Origin: Piper betle
Lineage: Eukaryota; Streptophyta; Magnoliopsida; Piperales; Piperaceae
Assembly (NCBI GenBank): GCA_033002965.1
Contig: JAURVB010013586.1
Location: 1 to 64,000, forward strand
DNA: 64,000 bases
Reading direction: 5' to 3'
In this document: in pieces, positions 23,377 through 34,086 of the stretch
Numbering within the stretch: position 1 is the first letter of the stretch
How the letters are laid out: every line of letters starts with the position of its first letter
Made by a program: the position numbers and the translations under genes
The notes under the pieces: model-generated
Seen by the model: the letters and a program-made list of their open reading frames with translations, nothing else
Told to the model about the DNA's origin: nothing
The model's database searches: none

Positions 23377-24532
23377 TGTTAGACTATTTTCAATGACGTG
23401 CAAGTATACACGGTCGAAACAAGTAATATAATGATAAATCGAGTATCGTCCCACAGGGAGATGAATTTCCTATAATTAATTAAAGAAAATAAAATGAGGA
23501 ACAAAACAAAAATAACTAACTTAACTAAATCTAAGTAATAACTTTAAATTAAAAGCGAAGTCAAAATTATAAAACTCGTTCTAGAGTCGAATTTCCCTTA
23601 ACATGAATTTAATCTTCATCAAATCTTACTCTTATCTTTTATTCCCTCAGATTGTCGATCTAGGATAATTATATGACATGGTGGCTCCCGCTCCTTCATG
23701 CTTCTATTATTTTGCCTCAATTTCTACCTCCCGGTGATAATTGATTAATCAACAAAATAATGCATTAAGAATTGCCTTACAATCGCATACGGTGTTGTGT
23801 ATCTTCCGACCACAACGACAAACAAGTCAAAAGACTCGTCGTATGATGAATTATCAATGACTAATCTAATTAATTTCTCCCGAAATCTAATTAAACCTCA
23901 TGATCTAAGAAATAGGTGATCAATCTATTCTTAGCATTAAGAATATGATAATTCAAACAATTTGATTGAATAAAAGAGTAAGAGCTTGAAATAAATTCAA
24001 TTAAATCATGTTAAGTTCCATTCTTCTCTAGAACGAAATATAAAACTACTCCATAATAAAAATAGAAAACAATATAAAAAAGAAACTAATTTTTATTATG
24101 AAAGAGAAAGAAATTACAAAAACTAAAACTACTACTTCTACTACACTCTGAAGCCAAGAGATGAGATATGATCAACAACAAATGACCACCCCTTTATATA
24201 GAAGTGGAGATACAAGAATTCGAAGAGGGTGTTCACAAATCGACGTAATCTAATTAATTATAATGTCCCTTTAAGTTTCCAACTGTTCGACTCCATTGAA
24301 CACCATACATTGTAGCCATTGGGTGGCGCCAAGTGTCATGACCAATCAAATCCAAAGCTTAATTTATTCATCTTTTTCTGCATTAAAACATCAAAGTTAA
24401 GCATATATAATAAAATATTAATTAACTAAAATAATAAAGTAAAATATTACTTAATTAATAATGTTTATACCTGAGAAGTACAAAATCATATTAAAAACAT
24501 GAGTAGATATTATATATTTTAAACCCTTAACA
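23377..24532 (-). repeat. Right LTR of the H element, inverted
   Basis: It spans 1156 bp and is the reverse complement of the left LTR. Homology on the inner side continues ten bases beyond the LTR end, into the spacer and first bases of the PBS (AGTTTTTGGC), before it is lost. Its own TATA box (24193-24200) points back toward the interior. Confidence 0.85.
24193..24200 (-). promoter_or_regulatory. TATA box of the inverted right H LTR
   Basis: TATATAAA on the minus strand is the counterpart of 20466-20473. Transcription would converge with that from the left LTR. Confidence 0.6.
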
Positions 24533-24795
24533 ACGGCCAAAACTAATTTTACGACCCATTATATGTCATAATAAAAAAATGAACTGCATACTCTCATATA
24601 TTTTGATAACTCATTCTTTTCTGCTGTGTTCATGACGTTATCATCATATACTCGGGTACACATGACCCTCATGGCTCATACACGAGACCGGCGTTGGCGC
24701 AGTACACGTGCTCTGAAACTGACTCGACTAGAAAAATAATGGTCGACCCGACCGGTTCTAAATATAAAACCCTAACTCGAATCGTGGTTTTTACA

Positions 24796-25366
24796 CCCTA
24801 GGCCAGCATCCACAGCCGTGAGATCAACCCTATACTGATCGACGAAGAGAGTTGGATCATCTTCCGACGTCGGAACGGTCGTCGCCACTGATTCCCGACG
24901 GGGCTTGCCCGTGCTTGCCCATCTCGCCGAACAGGGGAAACTCGTCGGCAATTTCTCCGGTGTAAAATTATATTTGTTTTCTTATTGATTTTAAACTTTT
25001 AATCCTCATGATTATAAAACTTATTATCAAATTAAAATATGCATGCAAGAAAATTAAGAAGAGGGAGATAGGAATACCTAAGCAAGGGAGAAGACACGCC
25101 GGCAACGAAGAGGAGAAGAGAATGCGAATGAAGGCTAGGGTGGAGGACGTCCTTTATAAATGAAATGACGGCTAGGGTTTGTGGAAACACACTAACACCC
25201 GTATTTAATTCCTTTAACCGGGTAACCGGGTAAAGAATAAAATATTTAACCGGGTAGACTTAACCGGGTAGAGAATATAATATAATTAATATTAATTCTC
25301 TAACGTTCGATCCTTCCCTGCCCGAGTCGAATATATTAAAAAAATTTTTTTCCCACGGTCTTTACA
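24796..25366 (-). repeat. Truncated 3' LTR of the T2 element
   Basis: This is the right end of a minus-oriented T-type LTR, ending ACGGTCTTTACA at 25366. It shares with T1 the TATA/telobox block, AACCGGGTA repeats and the GTCGAATATAT box, but is clearly diverged. The left part is cut off at the L LTR edge (24795). Confidence 0.75.
25151..25180 (-). promoter_or_regulatory. Predicted T2 LTR promoter
   Basis: On the minus strand AAACCCTAG is followed by TTTATAAAGG, the same arrangement as in the LTR at 1271-1302. Confidence 0.6.
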
Positions 25367-25381
25367 ATCTCCCCAACTTGG
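25367..25381 (-). promoter_or_regulatory. Polypurine tract of the T2 element
   Basis: CCAAGTTGGGGAGAT on the minus strand adjoins the LTR, as in T1 (41492-41505). Confidence 0.6.
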
Positions 25382-25483
25382 AAATATTTCGTCCCCGAAA
25401 TATCATAACAAGCAACAGAACAATTATGATTAACTTTATTTATTTCTTTGGGATCGGTTCATGCCGCTACAATTATAAAACTC

Positions 25484-28400
25484 CTATGCCACAAATAGGC
25501 TAGGGTATTTCCTTACCATTTCTTGTTCAGTCTCCCATGTAGCTTCTTCTGACCCCTGATTTTTCCACAATACTTTTACCAAAGGAATTTCCTTGTTCCT
25601 TAGTGTCTTTATTTCTCTTGCCAGGATGCGGATCGGCTTTTCCTCGTAAGTTAAATTTGATTGTAGCTCTAAGTCTTCAAAATTTGTGATGATATGATCC
25701 TCATCCCGTACATACTTCTTTAGCATTGACACATGGAAAACATTGTGTACTCCAGCAAGGCTTGGGGGCAATGCTAATCTATATGCACAATTCCCAACTC
25801 GATCCAGGATTGGAAACGGTCCTATGAATCTTGGCTTCAACTTCCCTGATATTTTAAATCTGATCACCCCCTTCGTAGGAGATGTCTTTAGGTACACAAA
25901 CTCCCCAACTTGGAACTCTAGGTCCTTCCTTCGAGTATCAGCATAACTCTTTTGTCGATCCTGAGCTGCCTTAAGTCTTTGCTGAATGAGTTTCACCTTT
26001 TCAGTTGCTTCCCTCACCATCTCTGGCCCGACTATAACTGCTTCGGTAGACTCCAGCCAACACGATGGAGATCTACAGGGCCTACCATATAAGGCTTCAA
26101 ATGGTGCCATCCCTATACTGGCTTGGTAAGAGTTATTGTAGGTGAATTCAGCCAAGGCTAAGTGTTTCTCCCAGTCACCCCCCAGTCAAGAATGCAAGCT
26201 CTTAACAAATCTTCCAAAGTTTGAATAGTCCTCTCACTCTGACCATCAGTTTGGGGATGATATGCTGTACTCAACTTAATCTGAGTTCCCATGGCTTTTT
26301 GGAAAGCTTCCCAGAAATGTGAGGTGAATAGGGGATCGCGGTCGGAGACTATCTCCTTTGGAATCCCATGCAATTTGACAATATTGTCAACATATAATCC
26401 TGCCAGGTATTCTGCCGTTCTCATTGATTTCGTGGGGATGAAGTGAGCTACCTTAGTTAGTCGGTCCACAACTACCCATATGGAGTCATGCTTCTTTTGA
26501 GTTCTTGGGAGCTTTGAAATAAAATCGCATGTGACACACTCCCATTTCCACGATGGTATTTCTAAAGGTTGTAATAGTCCTCCAGGTAGTTGATGTTGGG
26601 CTTTGATCTGTTGGCAAGTCTGACACTTAGAGACAAAATTCACAACATCCCTCTTCATCCCAATCCACCAGTAGGTTCGCTTTAAATCCTGATACATTTT
26701 AGTAACTCCAGGGTGTATCGAGAACTTTGAGCGATGAGCCTCCTCCAAAATATCCCGCCTCAGTGCATTATCCTTGGGTACACACAACCGTCCTCTAAAT
26801 CTGATCACACTATTTGAATCAACTACAATGTCAGGAATCTTGTCCAACATTTTATTTAGCTCCTCATCACCCATTTGTGCTAGCTTAACACGATCAACTA
26901 AATCATTGGAAACAACCAAATTTGCCAATAAGCCTGTTAGTTGCTCCACCGGGTTGATAGCTACCACTTCTGCTGACATGGCCCAAAGTCTAGCTAACTG
27001 TTGACTTTTGTCCACTTTGCCCTTCCGACTCAACGCATCGGCTACCACATTCGCTTTCCCTGGATGGTATAAGATTTGGAAGTCGTAGTCCTTCAGATAT
27101 TCCATCCACCGCCTCTGTCGAAGGTTAAGGTCATTCTGGGTGAAGATATACTTCAAACTCTGATGGTCAGTGAAGACTTCGAACTGGGCTCCATACAAGT
27201 AGTGCCTCCAAATCTTTAGGGCAAAAACCACTGCTGCCAGTTCCAAGTCATGGGTTGCATAATTTTGCTCATGAATCTTCAATTGACGAGAGGCATAGGC
27301 CACTACCTTACCTTCTTGCATAAGGACGCATCCTAAACCCAACCGAGACGCATCACTAAAGACTACGAATCCTTCATTACCATTTGGCAGGGTCAAGACT
27401 AGTGCAGTTGTTAAACTCTTCTTTAGAGACTGAAAACTCTCCTCACACTTACTACTCCATTCAAACCTGACCCCCTTCCTTGTGAGTTTGGTCATCGGCG
27501 ATGCTACTAAGGAAAAGTCTTTAATGAATTTCCTATAGTAACCCGCCAAACCAAGGAAGCTTCTGATATCAGTGACTGACTTAGGTTGTGGCCAATCAAT
27601 GACTGCTTTCACTTTTGATGGATCCACTGCAATTCCAGCCTTTGAGACCACATGACCAAGGAAATTTACCTCCCTCAACCAGAAGTCACACTTTGAGAGC
27701 TTGGCGAACAGTTGATGTTCTCTCAGAACTTGAAGAGTAAGAGACAGGTGCTTTGGAAATTGGTGTCACCCCAGGTGCTAGGTCAATGGCAAACACTACT
27801 CCCCGCTTAGGAGGTAACCGTGGAAGTTCGTCTGGGAATACACATATTTCTGGACTAAATCCTCCCCCTGAACCAAATTGGCAAACACCGGTGCTTTCTT
27901 CTGGACAACGGGCACTAGAAAATATTGTCCATTGAAAGCTGCCACAATTCTGCCCACGCGATGGAGGAAATCTCACATCGATGGAAAGTGGTTTTCTCCA
28001 TGGATTTCCACCAATAAGATGCTTCCTCTTGAAGCATGCATGTTGCCAATCTCACTTGATGGCGATGGGGCATAGACAGAGCTCTAAACTCTTTTTTGGT
28101 AATATCAATCTAGCTCTCTGCCTTCATTGGATTGACCCCTCCAATAAATACCTCAGCTTTACTCTTTCTAAATTTTTCCACAGTGTAGCAATCACTATCA
28201 TCCACAGCTGGCGGCACCACTTGTCGGACTACCAGTGGCACTAGGTTTGGAAGCTCCACTCGCTCGCCCAGGTCAGATAACCTTGCCCACCATTGGGCAC
28301 TCTCCTGATCACCATCTGGGTCATTACTAGGACCCGCTGCCGAGTTTGAGGCTCCATTCCCTGCTACCACTCCCAGTAACTGCTGAAAAATATTCTGAAC

Positions 28401-28526
28401 CATAGAATTTGTATTTTTTGAAGCCTGCGCTAGTCTCTATATGGCCGTCAGGATCTAGGCCAACACATTCTTTGTGTTCGAATTTGACTGCGCAGGTAGG
28501 CTTGACTGTCTATGGGTGCCTGCCAT
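25484..28526 (-). pseudogene. Decayed T2 gag-pol with shared internal deletion
   Basis: Read from right to left, a gag start is at 28526, with a PBS at 28701-28709. Gag N-terminal and capsid remnants follow to about 27870 with frameshifts. At about 27865 gag joins directly to the protease-RT linker (PDELPRLPPKRG), with the same breakpoint as in the copies at 5762 and 35183. A second deletion near 27750 removes the RT catalytic core. From 27678 to 26158 the frame is open through the RT thumb, RNase H (FSDAS, THDLE and FTDHQS motifs present) and integrase (zinc-binding H/H/C/C, DDE residues in CDFISK, VSDRDP and QSERT). A frameshift at about 26157 in a run of C separates the integrase C-terminus, GPY/F motif and a chromodomain ending in YPSLFVA (26155-25484). 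The element cannot replicate alone, but the RNase H-integrase part is well preserved. Confidence 0.88.
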
Positions 28527-28700
28527 GTGAAACGTTGAACCATCACGGTTCATTAATATGTTTTTTTCTTCCCGATTATGACTTAGGTATATTAGCGAAT
28601 GAATTTGTTAATTAATAACACACACAATGGGAAAAATAATAATTGGATTTTTCAACAAGGTACTTGAGTCATAAAATGTGAGCTTGTGGGAAACCGTGCC

Positions 28701-28709
28701 CTGATACCA
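28701..28709 (-). promoter_or_regulatory. Primer-binding site of the T2 element
   Basis: TGGTATCAG on the minus strand lies two bases inside the LTR that starts at 28712. Confidence 0.75.
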
Positions 28710-29167
28710 CTTGTAACGACCCGCCATTTTTCACGATATTGTGGGCCTTGCTGGCTGGGTGTTACTCAAAATTTAACAAAAACCAACCCTATAACGACCA
28801 ATCGTAACCGGACCAGCTGTTACTTAAAAGGTTTCATAAATAATATAAAGCAAATAAGTCAAGTATTTCTAACTCAAAAGAACTTATTTTAAAATTACAA
28901 TGCATGAAGTAATTATCCCACAGTATTGAACCGTTTACCATAGCCACATTTATAACACAAGAAAAGTAAAAGAGAAGTCCGCTTATTAACCGTTCACCAC
29001 CTGCATTGGTAGAAAAACCACCCTATCGTCTCTTAGTCTTTAGGTCCAGCTGCTAACCTGCGGAGGCAATTCCGCGTTAGTGATTAACCACTAAACCGTA
29101 TAATTAAATAAAACAAGTTCATAAACTCCCTATCATTATCAATAACATTGGCACTTGCGACCATTCC

Positions 29168-31358
29168 AACATGTCCATTTATTAGCCGATGGTTTAGTCC
29201 ACCATGTCCATTAGTGGGCTGATGGGTCAGTCCACCATGTCTGTCAATTGCCTGATGAGTCATTCCATCATGTACGTTACCGGCTAGCGAGTCCAATCCG
29301 CCATGTTCATTATCAGCTGGTGAGTCCAATCCACCATGTCCATTAGTTAGCTTGTGATATCCCTCAACTTAGTCCCACATCTAATACCTACTGGGAGAAG
29401 ATCCTGTTTATAAGTGGGAATGGACTAAAGAGATCCTTAACTTTCGGGGTACCCATTTTAAAGAAATGACTTAGCCCATTACGTTGCACTTTGGGCTGGG
29501 TCATTACAAATGGTATCAGAACCGACCTGGTTCCGTGTTAGATGGTGGGATGGACTAGGGACGTTGGCTAGGCTGCCGGTCATGGGCCAGAAAGGACGTG
29601 GGCTGGGGCTAGCAACGGGCCAAGAATAGGCATTTCGGGGACGAAATTTCCTAAGGTGGGTGGATTGTGAGATCCCTCAACTTAGTCCCACATCTAATAC
29701 CTACTGGGAGAAGATCCTGTTTATAAGTGGGAATGGACTAGAGATCTTTAACTTCTGGGGTACCCATTTTAAAGAGATGACTTAGCTGATTACGTTGCAC
29801 TTTGGGCTGGGTCGTTACAAATGGTATCAAAGCCGAACTGGTTCCGTGTTAGATGGTGGGATGGACTAGGGACGTTGGCTAGGCTGCCGGTCATGGGCCA
29901 AAAAGGTCGTGGGCTGGGGCTAGCAACGGGCCAAGACTAGAAACGTTGGCTGGGCTTCCGGTCACGGGCCAGAAAGGACGTGGGCTGGGGCTAGCAACGG
30001 GCCAAGAATAGGCATTTCGGGGACAAAATTTCCTAAGGTGGGTGGATTGTGAGATCCCTCAACTTAGTCCCACATCTAATACCTACTGGGAGAAGATCCT
30101 GTTTATAAGTGGGAATGGACTAGAGATCTTCAACTTCTGGGGTACCCATTTTAAAGAGATGACTTAGCTGATTACATTGCACTTTGGGCTGGGTCGTTAC
30201 AAATGGTATCAGAGCCGAACTGGTTCCGTGTTAGATGGTGGGATGGACTAGGGACGTTGGCTAGGCTGCCGGTCATGGGCCAAAAGGTCGTGGGCTGGGG
30301 CTAGCAACGGGCCAAGACTAGAAACGTTGGCTAGGCTGCCGGTCATGGGCCAGAAAGGACGTGGGCTAGGGCTAGCAACGGGCCAAGAATAGGCATTTCG
30401 GGGACGAAATTTCCTAAGGTCGGTGGATTGTGAGATCCCTCAACTTAGTTCCACATCTAATACCTACTGGGAGAAGATCCTACTTATAAGTGGGAATGGA
30501 CTATAGATCTTTAACTTCCGGGGTACCCATTTTAAAGAAATGACTTAGCCCATTACGTTGCACTTTGGGCTGGGTCGTTACAAATTGTATCAGAGCCGAT
30601 CTGGTTCCGTGTTAGATGGTGGGATGGACTAGGGACGTTGGCTAGGCTGCCGGTCACGGGCCAAAAAAAGGTCGCGGGCTGGGGATAGCAACGGGCCAAG
30701 ACTAGAAACGTTTGCTAGGCTGCCGGTCACGGGCCAGAAAGGACGTGGGCTGGGGCTAGCAACGGGCCAAGAATAGGCATTTCGGGGACGAAATTTCCTA
30801 AGGTGGGTGGATTGTGAGATCCGTCAATTTAGTCCCACATCTAATACCTACTGGGAGAAGATCTTGTTTATAAGTGGGAATGGACTAGAGATGTTTAACT
30901 TCCGGGGTACCCATTTTAAAGAGATGACTTAGCCCATTACGTTGCACTTTGGGCTGGGTCGTTACATAGCTCGGTCCACCATATCGATCTATTGGCTGAT
31001 GGGTTAGTCCACCATGTCCGTAATTGGTTGGCGAGTCCAATCCGCCATGTCCAATTTATTGGCTGATGGGTCAGTGTATCATGTCCATTACTGGCTGGCG
31101 AGTCCAATCTGCCATGTCCGTTATCAGCTGGTGGGTCCAATCCACTATGTCCATAATTAATTGGCGAGTCCAATCCTCCATGTCCAATTTATTGGCTGAT
31201 GGGTCAGTCCATCATGTCCATTATCGGCTGGTGAGTCCAATCCTCCACGTCCGTTATCGGCTGGTGGGTCCAATCCACCGTGTCCGTAATTAGCTGGCGA
31301 GTCCAATCCACCATGTCCAATTTATTGGCTGATGGGTCAGTCCATCATATCCATTATT
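29168..31358. repeat. Short 33-bp tandem array inside the T2 LTR
   Basis: Excluding the TRIM, about 570 bp or 17 monomers of roughly 33 bp are visible. A monomer has the form CCRCCATGTCC-N(7-8)-GGCTGRYGRGTCMRT. The diagnostic AATTTATT monomer recurs at 31053, 31186 and 31319, exactly 133 bp apart, so four monomers form one higher-order unit. Confidence 0.9.
29353..30966 (+). mobile_element. Tandem TRIM retrotransposon (five LTRs, four interiors)
   Basis: LTRs lie at 29353-29508, 29666-29819, 30048-30201, 30429-30582 and 30813-30966 (154-156 bp, TGTGAGATCCC...GTCGTTACA). The four interiors are 157, 228, 227 and 230 bp. Each starts with a PBS, AATGGTATCAGAGCCGA or a close variant (initiator Met tRNA), and ends with a purine-rich AAGGTGGGTGGAT. 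The whole concatemer has one TSD, TAGCT (29348-29352 and 30967-30971). There is no coding capacity, as expected for TRIMs. It splits the 33-bp array of the T2 LTR. Interiors 2-4 carry an internal duplication of the CGTTGGCTAGGCTGCCGGTC segment that interior 1 has only once. Confidence 0.92.
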
Positions 31359-32300
31359 TGATTATGAGGGGCATACCCCTATTAGATTGAGTCAATTTCT
31401 TCACCCCGGTTGCACTCAGTGCATGGTGGTCGAATCTGGGCTCAGGCTGACCAGGTTATCCACAAGGGAAAATACAACATTTTAAATAATTTTATAGACC
31501 TGGATATTTCGAACTTGCAGCTGTGACCAATGATGTTAATCTGAACGAGGACATAAAATTATACATATGTATAATTTTATTCGAGTTGAAATGCGTGCAA
31601 CTAAATGACTAATATAAATATATATATATATATATCACTATTAAATTTCAACAATATTAAAATTTCACTATCCATGTCACATAATTATTTAAATCCTACT
31701 TTACATTAATAATCTAGATCATAATTAACACGTAACAAATAATAAAATAATTTTCAACTTATACCCAAATATTGAATTACTATTATAGTATATTTTCCTT
31801 CGGTTATAATTTTTTTAATCGCTACTATTACTTACAATATTTAATTAATTAAGTTGTTCAATTAAATTATTTAAAATAATTTGTATTATTTTAATTCATA
31901 AGTATTATTAATACATTTATTTTAAATTATTTGACTCTATAAAGTTTCAAACTTTATTTATTTCTATTATGTTATTTAGGTTCGAGGCGAGTGATTGCTA
32001 CCCGACTAGAGTTTAATAACTTATTTTCTACATTACTGACTCGTTATTCAAATAATCACTTTATTTACCTAGTATTAAATTTAATATGGTAAAGGTAACA
32101 TCTTTATTTATTAATCATTTATAACAGTCCGATTTAATTTAATTGCTTTTATTACGCCGATTAATTATCGAAAGTTTCTCATAACTGTATTTTTTTATTA
32201 TTTATGTCCATATCGACTTCGTCCAAGAACTAATTAGTTTAGTAACTTTATCCTATAACCAACTAAAATAATTATTTTTTTTAAGCTTTATTGCGAGTTT
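31359..32300 (-). other. A+T-rich inner part of the T2 LTR
   Basis: After the GTGCATGGTGGTCGAATCTGGGC box shared with T1, the sequence is A+T-rich with no frame or RNA gene that I recognise. TATATATATA occurs near 31618. It aligns in plan with 8100-8650 of the T1 LTR but is strongly diverged. Confidence 0.65.
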
Positions 32301-32560
32301 TGTAAAGACCCGGAAATTTTATTTATAATATATATATATATATTCGACGCGGTGGGATCGAACGTTGGTATCCATGAATTTATTTAAATTATTTACCCGC
32401 TACCCGGTTAATTATTAATTACCCGGTCAAGTGGAAAGTATTAGTTAACCGGTTAAGTATTTTTACCCGGTTAAGTAAACCATACCATTTAACCGTTTAA
32501 ACTAGTAAAGTGAACTGTATAACTTACCCATTTACCCGGCAACGAAGTGTGTTTTCATAT

Positions 32561-32588
32561 ACCCTAGGCCTTCTTTCATTATATAAGG
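32561..32588 (+). promoter_or_regulatory. Predicted T1 LTR promoter
   Basis: ACCCTAGG (a degenerate telobox) is followed by TTATATAAGG at 32579-32588. The transcript would start about 260-320 bases into the LTR, so most of the LTR would be leader. Confidence 0.6.
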
Positions 32589-32650
32589 AGAAGGAGGGGG
32601 CGTCATTCACATAAGTCTCTTTGGACAGACGCCGGTTTCCCCTTGTTCTG

Positions 32651-32656
32651 GTAAGT
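32651..32656 (+). promoter_or_regulatory. Possible 5' splice donor in the LTR leader
   Basis: CTG/GTAAGTTTCTT lies about 65 bases after the TATA box and fits a strong plant donor. The same GGTAAGTTT occurs on the minus strand of the other T1 LTRs (for example 9423-9415). An acceptor-like TTTTAG directly precedes the gag ATG (35180-35182). This is an inference only. Confidence 0.3.
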
Positions 32657-34086
32657 TTCTTCCTCTCTTCTTCTTAGTTTGCATGCATACATATGATAAA
32701 AATTATAATAAACTAGATAATCATGGAAACTAAAACCTGAAATCAACAAGAAAAAGGAGAATTAAACTGGACTAGAACCAGAAATCTACCCAGGAATGTA
32801 AATTGCTGTCGTGCAGCAATTCTTGGTTGCTTGTGATTAATTACAGCGACAAGTCATAATCTTTTGCTGATCAGTTGCTGCATCAACGTCCTTATGCATG
32901 TTGTAGTAATTATAAGTTAGATTTCATAGAATTTATGGCCAAGGATGGTAGCACGTCCTGCTGAATTGCAGCAACAGCACCATGGCGATTGTGTCACAAA
33001 CAGTTGCATATAACACGCAGCAGTGTAGTGTTTCTCTTCTTCTGGGCGTTGGGTTGTTGTGCGGGAAGAAGGGGTCGCCTTGGGCGGTGCTGCTGGCCAC
33101 GTCGGAGTCGCCATAGCAGCAGGTCGAGGTCGCCATGGCTGCTGGTTAGTCGCCTTGGTGGTGCAGAACAAGGTCGCCCTGGATAGTTGCTGCCAATTGG
33201 ATTGCTAGGGAAGGGAAACAATTGGTGAAGGACATGATCTGGATTTGGGTCGAAGGAGAAGAGGTTGGAGTGGTTTTGGGTGGAGAAGAGAAAGGCTGAC
33301 GGGAAAGAAGAAGAAGACTGGTTTTGGGTAGACTGACGGGAAAGAAGAAGAAGAAGAAGAAGAAGGATGGCAGTTTTGTAATTTCTGTTTGACTCGATAC
33401 GGGTTGAGTTAAAAATCATAATAATAATACCAACTCGTATTAAAATCATTAAAATAATTAATTTAAAGGGATACGAGTTAAGTGGTCAAAATAATAAATT
33501 TATAAATTATTACATGAAATTAATAAATTTCGATCAGGATAAACGGTAATTAATTAATCGGCTTATTAAAAGCGATTAACTTAAATTGAAGAGTTATGAG
33601 GAATATTTAATAAAGACTCCACCTTTAGCATATAAAATTTATATTTGATAAATAAAACGATTATTCTTATAATAAATTCGTAAAGTAAAATAATGGATCA
33701 ATAAAAGATAATCGTGTAGAAATCACGAGATAGCATAATTAATTAAATAAAGAAGTGTTGAACCTTATTGAATTAAATAAATTAATTAATGTGGCATATA
33801 TTAAATATTTAGTTGCGTGCATTTTCGACGCGAGTAAAATTATACTAATGTATAATTTTATGCCCTCATTCATATTAGGGTTAGTGGATTACAGTCGGAC
33901 GAACCCACAAGTCAGGTACGTATAATAGGTAGAACATCGTATTTTCCTTGTTGGTAGCCTAGGTCGGCCTGAGCCCAGATTCGACTACCATGCACCGAGT
34001 GCAACCGGGGTCAATGAATTGACTCAGTCCGACACTGGGTCGTGTTATGTGCGTGAATTTTGTAATGCATCGACATTGTTTTGGAG

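Larger units (their letters stand above)
20136..24532 (+). mobile_element. Athila-like (H) element with inverted LTRs
   Basis: A 4397-bp insertion lies in the L LTR, flanked by a perfect 5-bp TSD, ACGGC (20131-20135 and 24533-24537). The left end is TGTTATGGG and the right end is CCCTTAACA, the reverse complement of the same LTR end. The two LTR copies (20136-21288 and 23377-24532) therefore face each other, instead of being direct repeats as in every ordinary LTR retrotransposon. The interior has a tRNA-Asp PBS, a reduced gag and a 3' region with a G-rich polypurine stretch, but no protease, RT or integrase. It is non-autonomous. Family assignment rests on the PBS and gag type. Confidence 0.85.
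14690..24795 (-). repeat. 5' LTR of the L element, split by two later insertions
   Basis: It starts TGTAACACCCC at 14690 and ends TTTTTACA at 24795. After removing the T1 solo LTR (16834-19541) and the H element (20136-24532) with one copy of each TSD, the LTR is about 2.99 kb. L pieces are 14690-16833, 19547-20135 and 24538-24795. The interrupted sequence rejoins correctly: the uninterrupted block CGGTAAACGGCCTAAAACTAATT exists in the other LTR near 11061. The right flank is T2 LTR sequence, so the L element probably inserted into a T2 LTR. Confidence 0.85.
28712..32300 (-). repeat. T2 5' LTR, with 33-bp repeats and nested TRIM array
   Basis: It starts TGTAACGACCCGCC and follows the T1 LTR plan: GTGGGCC box, CCTGCGGAGGCAATTCCGCG box near 29058, tandem repeats, GAGTCAATTTCTTCACCCCGG box near 31390, then the A+T-rich segment with GTATAATTTTA near 31565. 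In the position of the T1 sub-repeats it has 33-bp repeats unrelated to them at sight. A + strand T1 LTR interrupts it at 32301, and the remaining end of the LTR is not found to the right. Confidence 0.8.

Noticed and set aside
20136..24532. DNA transposon with long terminal inverted repeats
   Set aside because: The inverted arms are LTRs with TATA box, TG/CA-type ends and a tRNA-Asp PBS next to the left arm. The interior carries Athila-type gag, and no transposase is seen.
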